Part shown: piece after piece, positions 55,665 through 64,000 of the stretch
How positions within the stretch are numbered: position 1 is the first letter of the stretch
Layout: each line of letters starts with the position of its first letter
NCBI GenBank assembly: GCA_017999985.1
Contig: JAGNKU010000005.1
Location: 284,627 to 348,626 of the forward strand
Source: Phycisphaerae bacterium
Lineage (GTDB): Bacteria > Planctomycetota > Phycisphaerae > UBA1845 > Fen-1342
Reading direction: 5' to 3'
Length of the DNA: 64,000 nt
Translations under genes and position numbers: made by a program
Notes under the pieces: model-generated
Told to the model about the DNA's origin: nothing
Databases searched by the model: none
What the model saw: the letters and a program-made list of their open reading frames with translations, nothing else

Positions 55665-58061
55665 ATGAGAACCCCTGTGTGCCTCGTGGCGGTTGTGCAA
55701 CTGGGAACCGTGCTCGCTTGCGCCACGGCCGAGCCCCACTGGATCGCACCGCAGCGACCGGACGCCGCAGCCACGTCGGATCGGCCCTGCCCGCTGCTGC
55801 GCGGCGCATTCACCCTCGCCGACCAGCCGACCAAGGCCACGGTGCGCGTCATCGGCCTGGGCCATTACGAGCTACGCCTGAACGGCCAGGTCGTGGGCGA
55901 TACGGTCGCCAACCAAGCGTGGTCGCAGTACGACAAGACGCTGTTCTGGCAGGAGTTCGACATCACCGGGCTGCTGCGCCCGGGCGCAAACGCCTGGGGC
56001 GTGCGGCTGGGCAACTCCTTCTGGCAGGTCACCGCGGCCAATCACGAGCGACGTTTCGTCAAGACCGATGCGATGCCCGACTACTCGAAAGGACAGCCCT
56101 ACCTGCTCTGGCTCGAAGCCCGCATCGAGACGGCCGACGGGCGCGAACAGGTCATCGTCTCCGATGCCTCCTGGAGATGGAGCGACGGCCCGCTGACGTT
56201 CTCGCATATCTACGCGGGCGAAGACTACGACGCCGGCCAGGAACCCACCGGCTGGGACCAGCCCGGGTTCGACGATCACGCCTGGCAGCCGGTGCAGGTC
56301 GTGGCCGCGCCGCCGGCCGAGCTCGCGCCGCTGGCCATGCCCGGGCTGCGCACCTTCGAGGTCTTCGAGCCCAAGGAGATCAAGGAGCCCGAGCCGGGCA
56401 TCTTTACCTACGTCTTCCCGCAGAACTGCTCCGCACTGCTCCGCTTCACCCTCGACGGCCCGGCCGGCCAGACCGTCCGCTTCAAACCGTGCGAGTACAT
56501 GGACCCCACTGGCCGCGTGAAATTCACCTACACCTGGGGCACCGGCAAGGACATCTGGCACGACTACACGCTGCACGGCGGCGGACCCGAGTCGCACCAG
56601 ACCCTGTTCTGCTACGTGGGTTGCCAGTACGTCGAAGTCACCGGCGCCGTGCCGGAAGGAAAACCCAATCCACAGGGCCTCCCCGTGCTCAAGCGCCTGG
56701 AGCTCGTCCACACCCGCGCCGCCAACCGGATCGTCGGGACGTTCGCCTGCACGGATGACCTGCAAAACGGCACCCACCGCATCATCGACTGGGCCATCCG
56801 CTCGAACATGAGCTACGTGCCCACCGACTGCCCCCACCGCGAGAAGAACGGCTGGCAGGAGCAGAACTGGCACATGGCCCGCGCCATGAGCTACGGCTAC
56901 GACATCCATGACTGGCTCCGCAAAGTCACCCGCGACCTGCGCGACACGCAGCTTCCCGACGGACACATCCCCACCAACTGCCCCAACTACCTCGTTGGCA
57001 TCCCGCCCCATGGCTTCTGGAACGAAGCCCCGGAATGGGGTGTCGCCGGCGTCTGGGTCCCCTGGCACCTCTACGTGTGGTACGGCGACAAGGAAGCCCT
57101 CGCCGCCAGCTTCGACAGCATGAAACGCTACGTCGATTACCTCGCCACGCAGGCCCAGGATGGCGTCATCAAGAGCAATCTCGGCGACTGGTACGACTTC
57201 GGCCACGGCAAGGGCGACGGCCCGTCTCAGTGGACCCCCAACGAGGTCAGCGCCACCGCCGTGTGGGCCGGGGCGGCGGCAACCGTGGCGGAAGCGGCAG
57301 CCGTCCTCGACCGCGCCGACGATGCCGTGCGCTATCGCACGCTGTTCGAGACCATTCGGCGCGATTTTCAACGGCACTTCTACGACGCCAACGCGAAGAT
57401 GGTGAAGAACAACGGCTCCTGCCAGGCCGGCAACGCCGCCGCCCTGTGCCTGGACCTCGTGCCCACGGCGGACCGGCCGGCGTTGGTCCAGGCAATCGTC
57501 GACGACCTGGTGCAGCGCGGCTACCAGCAGACAACCGGCGAGGTGCTGCACGTCTTACTGATCCGCGCCCTCGCCGAGGCCGGCCGCGCCGACGTCCTGC
57601 ACAAGGTCTACAGTCGGACCGAACGCGGCAGCTACGGCTTCATGGTTCAGAGCGGCCTGACGACCCTGCCGGAGAGCTGGGACGCCAAGCCCGGCACCGG
57701 CAACAGCCTGAACCACTTCATGCTCGGCCATCTGAATGAATGGCACTACGCGTACGTCGCCGGCATCCGCCAGGCCCCCGGCAGCGTCGGCTGGAAGAAG
57801 ATTCTCATCGCGCCCAGCCCTGGTACACTGGCGCACGCCGAAGCCGCGTTCGAAAGCCCCGCCGGCCGCGTCGCCAGCCGCTGGCGACGAGCTGGCGGCG
57901 AATTCGAGCTGACTGCGGAAATTCCGGCTGGCGTGGAGGCGCAGGCGACCCTGCCCGATGGAACACAGCACGCGCTGCCGGCTGGGCTTACGACGCTGCG
58001 CTGCACCGAGCGTCCGGCCGCGGACGCGCGCGGTACACCGCCGCCGCTCGCCGCACGTTGA
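55665..58061 (+). CDS. Secreted alpha-L-rhamnosidase (GH78 family)
   Basis: The 798-residue protein has a signal peptide (about 1-22, ending CATA) and is built as a GH78 enzyme: N-terminal beta-sandwich domains with FWQEFDITGLLRPGANAWG, then an (alpha/alpha)6 barrel and a C-terminal sandwich. The catalytic region has YVPTDCPHREKNGWQEQ, where the Glu of HREK aligns with the general acid of the usual CPQRDERLGW motif. It probably cleaves terminal rhamnose from plant or microbial polymers. GAGG precedes the ATG at 55665. Divergent from argR. Confidence 0.9.
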   Translation: MRTPVCLVAVVQLGTVLACATAEPHWIAPQRPDAAATSDRPCPLLRGAFTLADQPTKATVRVIGLGHYELRLNGQVVGDTVANQAWSQYDKTLFWQEFDITGLLRPGANAWGVRLGNSFWQVTAANHERRFVKTDAMPDYSKGQPYLLWLEARIETADGREQVIVSDASWRWSDGPLTFSHIYAGEDYDAGQEPTGWDQPGFDDHAWQPVQVVAAPPAELAPLAMPGLRTFEVFEPKEIKEPEPGIFTYVFPQNCSALLRFTLDGPAGQTVRFKPCEYMDPTGRVKFTYTWGTGKDIWHDYTLHGGGPESHQTLFCYVGCQYVEVTGAVPEGKPNPQGLPVLKRLELVHTRAANRIVGTFACTDDLQNGTHRIIDWAIRSNMSYVPTDCPHREKNGWQEQNWHMARAMSYGYDIHDWLRKVTRDLRDTQLPDGHIPTNCPNYLVGIPPHGFWNEAPEWGVAGVWVPWHLYVWYGDKEALAASFDSMKRYVDYLATQAQDGVIKSNLGDWYDFGHGKGDGPSQWTPNEVSATAVWAGAAATVAEAAAVLDRADDAVRYRTLFETIRRDFQRHFYDANAKMVKNNGSCQAGNAAALCLDLVPTADRPALVQAIVDDLVQRGYQQTTGEVLHVLLIRALAEAGRADVLHKVYSRTERGSYGFMVQSGLTTLPESWDAKPGTGNSLNHFMLGHLNEWHYAYVAGIRQAPGSVGWKKILIAPSPGTLAHAEAAFESPAGRVASRWRRAGGEFELTAEIPAGVEAQATLPDGTQHALPAGLTTLRCTERPAADARGTPPPLAAR

Positions 58062-58160
58062 ACGAATAAAGGCGCCCGTCGCCCGTGTTATATAGTGTGC
58101 GACGCTGGCTCGGTCGCCGGCGACAGACTGCGCACGTCGTCGTGGGAGAAGGGTGCCCGC

Positions 58161-59834
58161 ATGCTTCGCGTAAACGCTCGGTACCGTAGCCTCGTCGTGT
58201 CGTGCCTCTGTCTGCTCAGCCTCGCTGGCAGTAGCGCCTGGGCCCAGCCACCGCGTGGTCCGCGCGGCCGGACCGGCCCCACGCAGACCGGCCTGCTCGT
58301 CAATCGCGCGGACGCGTACCCCGGCTACACGCTGTACGCCCCGCTCAACTCGACCACCACGTACCTCATCGATCTCGCAGGCACGGTGGTCCACGCGTGG
58401 TCCAGCCAGTACACGCCCGGCCAGGCTGTGTACCTGCTCGACGATGGGTCCCTGCTCCGCGGCGCGCGCGAACCGCGCCTCCGGCATTTCGGCGGCGGCG
58501 GCATCGGTGGACGTGTCGAACGCCTCGCGCCCGACGGCAAGGTGCTCTGGGAGTTCGTCTACGCCAACGACGAGCACTGCCTGCACCATGACATCGAGCC
58601 CCTGCCCAATGGCAACGTGCTCATGATCGCCTGGGAGAAGAAAACCGCTGACGAGGCCATCGCGGCCGGATATGACCCCGACCAGCTCTTCGGCGACGAA
58701 CTCTGGCCGGATTGCATCATCGAGGTCGCACCCCGGGGCCCCCACGAAGGCGAGATCGTCTGGGAGTGGCACGTCTGGGACCACCTCGTGCAGGATTTCG
58801 ATGAGAGCAAGTCGAACTTCGGGGACGTCGCCGCGCATCCCGAACTCGTCAACCTGAACTACCGGCGCGTCGCTCCCCGGGAAACACCCGCGGAAATCCG
58901 CCGCCTGCGCGCGCTGGGCTACGTCGGTGGCCCGGAATCCGACGACGAGGACGAAGACCAGCCAGGGCCGCGCCCGCCGGGGCCCCGCGGGTTCGGCGGC
59001 GGCGACCCGCGCGCCGACTGGTGCCACACGAATTCCGTCGCCTACAACGCCAGGCTCGATCAGATCGCGCTCAGCGTGCACACGTTCAACGAAATCTGGA
59101 TCATCGACCACAGCACCACCACGCGCGAGGCCGCCAGTCACGCGGGCGGCCGCTACGGCCACGGCGGTGACCTGCTCTATCGCTGGGGCAATCCGCGCGC
59201 GTACGGCGCCGGCACCGCCAGCGATCAGCAGCTCTTCGCCCAACACGACGCCCGCTGGATCCCGGAAGGCTTCCCCGGTGCCGGGCACCTGCTGGTCTTC
59301 AACAATGGAGGCGGGCGGCCGGGCGGGCAGTACTCATCCGTGGTCGAGATCGTTCCACCACTCGAAGCCAATGGCAGCTACACGCTCGCGCGCGGCCAAG
59401 CCTATGGGCCGTCCAAGCCCTGCTGGGAATACACGCACGCCCGGAAGCGCGAGTTCTTCTCACACTCCGTCTCCGGGGCGGAACGACTGCCAAACGGGAA
59501 CACCCTGGTCTGCGCCGGCGAGCAGGGCTGGATGCTCGAGGTGACACCCGCCGGCGAGACCGTCTGGGAATACGTCAATCCACACTCGGAGCGGCGCGGC
59601 CCCGACGAGCCGGCCGGCCCCCCGGGCGCCGCCCCCACCTCGCAGCCGCGACGCCGCCCGCCGATGCCGCCACCCGGCGGCGGTCTGGGCCGCGCCGGCG
59701 GTCCTCCGCCCGGTGGCCCACCCGGTATGGGCGGACCCGCCAGTGGCAGCGTCTTCCGCGCGAGCCGCTTTGCCGCCGACCACCCAGGCATAAAGTTGTT
59801 ACTCGGCGCGCACTATAGCCAAGTGTCGCCGTAG
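58161..59834 (+). CDS. Exported arylsulfotransferase-like propeller protein
   Basis: The 557-residue protein has a signal peptide (about 1-28, ending SSAWAQ) and a propeller fold resembling bacterial arylsulfate sulfotransferases. Motifs include CLHHDIEPLPNGNVLMIAW, the ADWCHTNSVAYN strand and FSHSVSGAERLPNGNTLV. Enzymes of this family are PAPS-independent and use His in the propeller. The C-terminus contains a low-complexity Pro/Gly-rich stretch (RRRPPMPPPGGG) before a final domain. The substrate is unknown and the enzyme role unproven. GAAGGG lies before the ATG. It follows the GH78 gene by 99 bases. Confidence 0.78.
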   Translation: MLRVNARYRSLVVSCLCLLSLAGSSAWAQPPRGPRGRTGPTQTGLLVNRADAYPGYTLYAPLNSTTTYLIDLAGTVVHAWSSQYTPGQAVYLLDDGSLLRGAREPRLRHFGGGGIGGRVERLAPDGKVLWEFVYANDEHCLHHDIEPLPNGNVLMIAWEKKTADEAIAAGYDPDQLFGDELWPDCIIEVAPRGPHEGEIVWEWHVWDHLVQDFDESKSNFGDVAAHPELVNLNYRRVAPRETPAEIRRLRALGYVGGPESDDEDEDQPGPRPPGPRGFGGGDPRADWCHTNSVAYNARLDQIALSVHTFNEIWIIDHSTTTREAASHAGGRYGHGGDLLYRWGNPRAYGAGTASDQQLFAQHDARWIPEGFPGAGHLLVFNNGGGRPGGQYSSVVEIVPPLEANGSYTLARGQAYGPSKPCWEYTHARKREFFSHSVSGAERLPNGNTLVCAGEQGWMLEVTPAGETVWEYVNPHSERRGPDEPAGPPGAAPTSQPRRRPPMPPPGGGLGRAGGPPPGGPPGMGGPASGSVFRASRFAADHPGIKLLLGAHYSQVSP

Positions 59835-60136
59835 GCTCCTGAATGCTCGCGCCAGGGAGCGGTTCCGGATCCCCTTCGCGAGCGTTCATTTGCCATCCAC
59901 CTCCGCGCGCAACCCCGAATCATTCGCACCCCGTTGCGCGTTCCAGCCCTCATTGTCGCGTCTCTGCCTGAGCGGGCCCACGTGCCGTCGCCAGTCCGTT
60001 TCCGGCACGCCGCGCGGAATCCTGCCGTCAGGGAACCGAAGGCCGTGGCGCGCGGACCCCACGCTTCAGCTCCCGCGCAGACAAACGCCCGGCGCGTGCC
60101 GGGACGTGCCAGGCAAAGCAAAGTGAGGAATTGATG
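59835..60136. other. Intergenic region with terminator-like structure
   Basis: The 302-base gap holds a long hairpin at 59840-59888 and, near its end, the ribosome site GAGG of the following gene. No gene was seen in it. Confidence 0.5.
59840..59888 (+). terminator. Large stem-loop after the arylsulfotransferase-like gene
   Basis: TGAATGCTCGCG (59840-59851) pairs with CGCGAGCGTTCA (59877-59888) in a 12-bp stem with one G-U, six bases after the stop. The 25-base loop can form a further GGGA/TCCC helix. TTT but no long T-run follows, so termination may need a helper. Confidence 0.55.
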
Positions 60137-61510
60137 ATGAGAAACTGGATGCTGGTCGTGTTATTGATGGTCGCGGTGCCCGCGTTCCTGGCACCGACCA
60201 CCGGGTGTCAGAACCTCTTCGACACGCTCTTTCCCTCCTTGGACAACGGCGACAACGGGGACAATGGAGACAACGGCGATAACGGAGACAATGGGGACAA
60301 CGGTGATAACGGTGATAACGGCGATAACGGCGACAACGGCGACAACGGTGACAACGGCGACAATGGCGACCTGGTCATCGTCAAGACCAACATCGCCGTC
60401 CGCCACGACGCCGGCCTGCGCGTCGGCGACGATCTGATCGCCTTCGGCACCGGTGCCCTGGATGGCGTCTCGTACATCATCCCGTCCGAGGCCCCGACCG
60501 CCGGCACCCCCGTCCCGGGCGGCCCGTATCGCGCCAAGGGCTTCGCCGTGGGCGGCCGGACGATCTTCCTCGTCGACGGCAACTTCCATGTCAGCATCTT
60601 CGACGTCGACGCCGGCGGCACGCCCACCATGATCCCCGAGGACACGATTCGTCTCGTGAACATCCCCGTCGGCGCCAACGACATCGGGCACATCCAGGCC
60701 GACGGCGACTATTGCGTCGTCCGCTGCGACGCCGGAACCGTCACCGATGGCAAGATCATCAAGGTCATCGACGTCAGCGGCGCGGTGCCGGTCGTCGTCT
60801 CGCTGAATAACCCGCCGGATGTGTTCAGCGGCTTCAACGTCCAGCAGGTCGCCGTGGACGCCGCCACCCAGCGCGTCGTCGCCGCCGCCGGCTCGCCGAC
60901 CGCGCTCTATGTCTATGATCTTGCGACGCCGGCCGCCGACCCCGTCGAAATCGCGCTGCCGAACGAAATCGGGGACGCGCAGATGCAGATTTCCGGCGAC
61001 CATCTGATCGCGCTCGACGACCAGAGCTACCCCCAGGCCTTCCTTGTGAACCTCGCCACGCCCGCAGTCGTCGCGCTGACCAACGCCAACGGCATCACGG
61101 ACGTGGATGTCGGCGCCGATGTGTTCGCCTTCTTCGCCGATCTGGATGCGGCGGACAGCGTGGGCGGCTGGCAGCGGACAGCGGTCGGCGAGGTCCCAGG
61201 GCCGGGCTTCGACAAGGCCGCTCTGGACCAGTACATCGATGGAGCCACCACCAACAACGGGCAGGTCGGCTTCGCCGGCAGCCTGTGTGTCGTCCCGGAC
61301 GGCAGCTACGTCTTCCTGGCCGACACGTATCTGCAGTACAGCCCCGGCAACGTCGCCTTCGTAGTGCCCGATGACCCCGAGGGTCAGGATCCATATGCCT
61401 GCCCGGCGTTGGACATCCACTGCAGCCTGAACACCGTCGGGTTCAAGACCGCTGCCACCGCGACCGACGCCACGGACCGCACCGTCGGCTACATCCGGTT
61501 GACGGAGTAG
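60137..61510 (+). CDS. Exported protein with 14 Asp-Asn-Gly repeats
   Basis: The 457-residue protein begins with a hydrophobic signal (about 1-21) that may be a lipoprotein type (Thr-Thr-Gly-Cys at about 20-23). It then has 14 consecutive Asp-Asn-Gly triplets encoded at 60242-60367. The rest is a beta-rich, propeller-like domain with repeated strands such as LYVYDLATP, LVNLATPAV and VFLADTYL. The repeat may form a flexible Ca2+-binding spacer between anchor and domain. The start is chosen by spacing: GAGG lies eight bases before ATG 60137; ATG 60134 is the alternative. Confidence 0.76.
   Translation: MRNWMLVVLLMVAVPAFLAPTTGCQNLFDTLFPSLDNGDNGDNGDNGDNGDNGDNGDNGDNGDNGDNGDNGDNGDNGDLVIVKTNIAVRHDAGLRVGDDLIAFGTGALDGVSYIIPSEAPTAGTPVPGGPYRAKGFAVGGRTIFLVDGNFHVSIFDVDAGGTPTMIPEDTIRLVNIPVGANDIGHIQADGDYCVVRCDAGTVTDGKIIKVIDVSGAVPVVVSLNNPPDVFSGFNVQQVAVDAATQRVVAAAGSPTALYVYDLATPAADPVEIALPNEIGDAQMQISGDHLIALDDQSYPQAFLVNLATPAVVALTNANGITDVDVGADVFAFFADLDAADSVGGWQRTAVGEVPGPGFDKAALDQYIDGATTNNGQVGFAGSLCVVPDGSYVFLADTYLQYSPGNVAFVVPDDPEGQDPYACPALDIHCSLNTVGFKTAATATDATDRTVGYIRLTE
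60242..60367 (+). repeat. Fourteen 9-bp coding repeats (Asp-Asn-Gly)
   Basis: Each unit is GAY-AAY-GGN. The third bases vary between units, while the amino acids never do. The array is thus older than a recent slip and is maintained at the protein level. Confidence 0.9.
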
Positions 61511-61573
61511 ACCGCGCCGCTCAGCCGCAAACGCCACCGACTTGCGGTCCATTCGCGAGTCGGCCATATCGAC

Positions 61574-61606
61574 CGCGGGTCGCCGGCAAACAGCCGGCGG
61601 CCCGCG
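61574..61606 (+). terminator. Very strong GC-rich hairpin after the Asp-Asn-Gly protein gene
   Basis: CGCGGGTCGCCGGC and GCCGGCGGCCCGCG pair in a 14-bp stem with one G-U around an AAACA loop, 63 bases after the stop. There is no T-run downstream, so it may be a pausing or transcript-stabilising structure and not a classic intrinsic terminator. Confidence 0.6.
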
Positions 61607-61723
61607 ATGACGTGCGCCCCGCGGGGCCCGCCCGGCAGCGCCAGGGCCGACCCACTGTCCCCTGGACGAGCCGCCCCGGCGCCGGGGCCTGGCGCGCGCC
61701 CCGGCCCGCCCAACCGGAAAAAC

Positions 61724-61752
61724 TTGAGTTCAAGCCAGCCGATAGATACGAT
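61724..61752 (+). promoter_or_regulatory. Predicted promoter of the Asp-box protein gene
   Basis: TTGAGT (61724-61729) and TACGAT (61747-61752) are spaced by 17 bases, about 110 bases before the ATG at 61864. The -10 is four of six to consensus. Confidence 0.4.
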
Positions 61753-61863
61753 CGACAGATGTAAGCGACCGGGAACGGGCCGCTGCGCCCGCGGGGGTGC
61801 CCGGTCCGGGAATCCGGAGTGGCTCACCATCCCCAACAGGAACCACCGAGCAGGAGAGCGCGC

Positions 61864-64000
61864 ATGTCGTCTCGCACACGGCTTCTACTAACCATCTGGT
61901 CAGCAATACTGGCGTGCCAGGCTCCCGGCTGGGGACAGGATGCGCCGAAATCTGACAAGGACGCTCCGGCGATTGCGCCCGTGCCGGGACAACACGAGGT
62001 GCCGCGCGATCCGTACATCGTCGTCCCACGCGAAATGCAGCGCACCACCCCGGCCCTGCGCTGGACGTATGGCCGCGGCGTCAGCGTGCAGGTCAACGTC
62101 AGCGCCGTGGGCACCAACATCGTCGGCGACGCCGCCAACGAGCCCTCCATCGCCGTCGACCCCACCAACCCGCACAAAATGGCCATCGGCTGGCGCCAGT
62201 TCAACACCATCACCAGCGATTTCCGCCAGGCCGGCTGGGGCTACACCACCGACGGCGGCCAGTCCTGGACCTTCCCCGGCGTGATCGAACCCGGCCATTT
62301 CCGCTCGGACCCCGTGCTCGCCTCGGATAGCGCCGGCGTCTTCTACTACAACAGCCTCACCAACGAGGGCGGCTACCAGTGCAAGGTCTTCCGCTCCTAT
62401 GACGGCGGCGCCACCTGGGACGCCGGCGTCTACGCCTGGGGCGGCGACAAGCAGTGGATGAACATCGACGACACGGGCGGCCCCGGCGACGGCAACATCT
62501 ACGCGTTCTGGACCGAGTACTACAGCATCTGCTCCGGCCACTTCACCCGCTCCTACGACGGCGGCAACTCATACCTCGCCTGCACGTCCATCCCCGGCTC
62601 CGCCATGTGGGGCACCTTCGCCATCGGCGCCGACAGCACCCTCTACGTCTGCGGCGACGGCTTCGTCTTCGCCAAGTCCACCACCATGTGGAACTCGCTG
62701 ATGCCCGCCCAGTGGCAATACTCCACCACCGTCAACCTCGGCGGCAGCATGGTGATGTCTTCCGGGCCAAACCCCGGCGGCCTGCTCGGACAGGTCTGGC
62801 TCGGCGTCGACCGCTCCGGCGGCCCCACCCACGGCTACCTCTACATGCTCTGCTCCGTCGACCCCGCCGGCGCGGACCCCCTCGACATCATGTTCTCCCG
62901 CAGCACCAACGGCGGCCAAACCTGGAGCACGCCGCTGCGGATCAACGACGACCCGGTCGGCAACGGCGCCTGGCAGTGGTTCGGCACGATGTCCGTCGCG
63001 CCCAACGGCCGCATCGACGCCATCTGGAACGACACGCGCAACCATACCGGCACCTACCTGTCCGAACTGTTCTACAGCTACTCCACCGACGGCGGCCTGA
63101 CCTGGTCACCGAATGAACAGCTCACCCCGGCGTGGAACCCCCACGTCGGCTGGCCCCAGCAGAACAAGATCGGCGACTACTACCACATGATCTCGGACAA
63201 CCGCGGCGCGCACCTCGCCTTTTCCACGACCTTCAACGGCGAGCAGGATGTCTACTACATGCGCATCGGCGACCCGCTCTGCACGGACGCCGGCACGATC
63301 GAACTCGATCGGCCCACGTACGCGTGCGAAAGTACAGCCAATATCACCGTCAACGACTGCGGCCTGAACACCGATGACGCCGTCGTCGAGACCGTCACGG
63401 TCACGCTCGCGTCCAACTCCGAGCCCGCCGGAGAGAGCGTCGTGCTCACCGAATCCGGGCCGGCTACCGCGTGGTTTGAAGGTACGCTGCCGCTCAGCGG
63501 GACCAACTCAGCCGGTGTCCTGCTTGTCGCCCCCGGAGACACGCTCACCGCCACGTACATCGACGCGGATGACGGCCTCGGCGGCACCAATATCGTCGTG
63601 ACGGCAACCGCCACCGTGGATTGCACGCCGCCGATCATCAGCAACGTCGAGGCGATGAACATCCAGGCCCGTTCCGCGGATATCACGTTCGACGTCAACG
63701 AGCCCGCGCAAGGCAAGGTGTACTACGGGCTCACGTGCGGCGCGCTCGTGAACGAAGCCAGCGGCAACGCGTACAGCCTCGCGCCCGTGGTCAGCCTCGC
63801 TGGTTTGACCGACGACACAACGTACTACTACAAGGTCGAAGCCGCCGATGAGGCCGGCAACGTCGCGCAGGACCCGACCTGCTACAGCTTCACCACGCCG
63901 GAGGTGCCGGACTTCTTCACCCAGCTCTTCAGCGGCGACAACGACCTCGACTACCAGAGCCTGGTCTTCACCCCCAACGGCTCGACCGACTTCTACCACG
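61864..64000 (+). CDS. Secreted Asp-box (BNR/sialidase-like) protein, 3' end outside window
   Basis: The frame is open to the end of the window (712 residues seen). A signal peptide (about 1-24) precedes a large beta-propeller region (about 85-470) with Asp-box motifs of the form SxDGGxTW at residues 128-135, 178-185, 347-354 and 407-414. An Ig-like part (about 475-585) and a fibronectin-III-like part (about 588-680) follow; the visible end starts a further domain (FFTQLFSGDNDLDY). Asp boxes occur in sialidases and other propellers, but the arginine triad of sialidases was not identified, so catalysis is unproven. GGAG lies seven bases ahead of the ATG. Confidence 0.85.
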   Translation, partial: MSSRTRLLLTIWSAILACQAPGWGQDAPKSDKDAPAIAPVPGQHEVPRDPYIVVPREMQRTTPALRWTYGRGVSVQVNVSAVGTNIVGDAANEPSIAVDPTNPHKMAIGWRQFNTITSDFRQAGWGYTTDGGQSWTFPGVIEPGHFRSDPVLASDSAGVFYYNSLTNEGGYQCKVFRSYDGGATWDAGVYAWGGDKQWMNIDDTGGPGDGNIYAFWTEYYSICSGHFTRSYDGGNSYLACTSIPGSAMWGTFAIGADSTLYVCGDGFVFAKSTTMWNSLMPAQWQYSTTVNLGGSMVMSSGPNPGGLLGQVWLGVDRSGGPTHGYLYMLCSVDPAGADPLDIMFSRSTNGGQTWSTPLRINDDPVGNGAWQWFGTMSVAPNGRIDAIWNDTRNHTGTYLSELFYSYSTDGGLTWSPNEQLTPAWNPHVGWPQQNKIGDYYHMISDNRGAHLAFSTTFNGEQDVYYMRIGDPLCTDAGTIELDRPTYACESTANITVNDCGLNTDDAVVETVTVTLASNSEPAGESVVLTESGPATAWFEGTLPLSGTNSAGVLLVAPGDTLTATYIDADDGLGGTNIVVTATATVDCTPPIISNVEAMNIQARSADITFDVNEPAQGKVYYGLTCGALVNEASGNAYSLAPVVSLAGLTDDTTYYYKVEAADEAGNVAQDPTCYSFTTPEVPDFFTQLFSGDNDLDYQSLVFTPNGSTDFYH

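Larger units (their letters stand above)
61511..61863. other. Intergenic region with terminator and promoter candidates
   Basis: This 353-base gap contains a strong hairpin at 61574-61606 and a promoter-like pair at 61724-61752. No gene is recognised. Confidence 0.5.

Noticed and set aside
60242..60367. Possible CRISPR or minisatellite array
   Set aside because: Units are nine bases with no spacers and lie in frame within a coding gene.
60161..61567. Minus-strand frame with long Val/Ala repeats
   Set aside because: It is the complement of the Asp-Asn-Gly array; the plus strand has a signal peptide and synonymous third-base variation.

Overview
This high-GC window looks like a chromosomal segment of a member of the Planctomycetota, possibly Phycisphaerae-related; the class is uncertain. 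The evidence is a membrane protein with a CxxCGYDL-type zinc ribbon, a PEP-CTERM protein, a Ser/Thr kinase with TPR repeats beside an ECF-type sigma factor, a secreted GH78 rhamnosidase, an arylsulfotransferase-like protein, and an ATP synthase b subunit with a signal peptide plus an a subunit with a His-rich loop. No phage, IS element, CRISPR array, tRNA or rRNA was recognised. Most of the window is ordinary core chromosome.

Layout. 1-6.4 kb: a MASE1/PAS/GAF histidine kinase cut by the window edge, a solitary ketol-acid reductoisomerase, a zinc-ribbon membrane protein and a CorA transporter. 6.4-7.4 kb: a DtxR-type regulator overlapping a ferritin-like protein, forming an iron module. 7.4-15.2 kb: a complete F1Fo ATP synthase operon except for atpC, read leftwards (atpI, a small membrane protein, atpB, E, F, H, A, G, D). 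15.5-31.6 kb: signalling proteins, a glycogen debranching enzyme, a VKOR-DsbA fusion, and housekeeping genes (trpF, an M48 peptidase, a Lon-N protein, recO, an enolase-superfamily epimerase, pyrC, a homocysteine methyltransferase-like protein, an SGNH hydrolase, a nitroreductase). 31.6-37 kb: pyrR-pyrB, then divergently sat-nrnA and a glycosyltransferase-methyltransferase fusion. 37-50 kb: a PEP-CTERM propeller, a second CorA-like protein, an ECF sigma/anti-sigma pair, several exported proteins, and a large receptor kinase with its own sigma factor. 50-55.5 kb: argR-carB-carA, apparently autoregulated by ArgR. 55.6-64 kb: a run of large exported proteins (GH78, arylsulfotransferase-like, Asn-Gly-Asp repeat protein, Asp-box protein cut by the window edge).

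Functional links. PyrR, PyrB, PyrC and CarAB cover early pyrimidine synthesis, and CarAB is tied to arginine through ArgR. Sat and NrnA overlap by four bases, joining sulfate activation to disposal of pAp. The DtxR regulator and ferritin-like protein form an iron-storage unit.

Most notable observations: a roughly 40-residue insertion in AtpA and the absence of atpC; an ArgR-type palindrome lying between a near-consensus promoter and the GTG of argR, implying a leaderless mRNA; two large insertions in CarB; a VKOR fused to one intact and one active-site-less thioredoxin domain; and a family of short tandem octamer repeats sitting exactly at gene 3' ends and supplying in-frame TGA-TAA stops.
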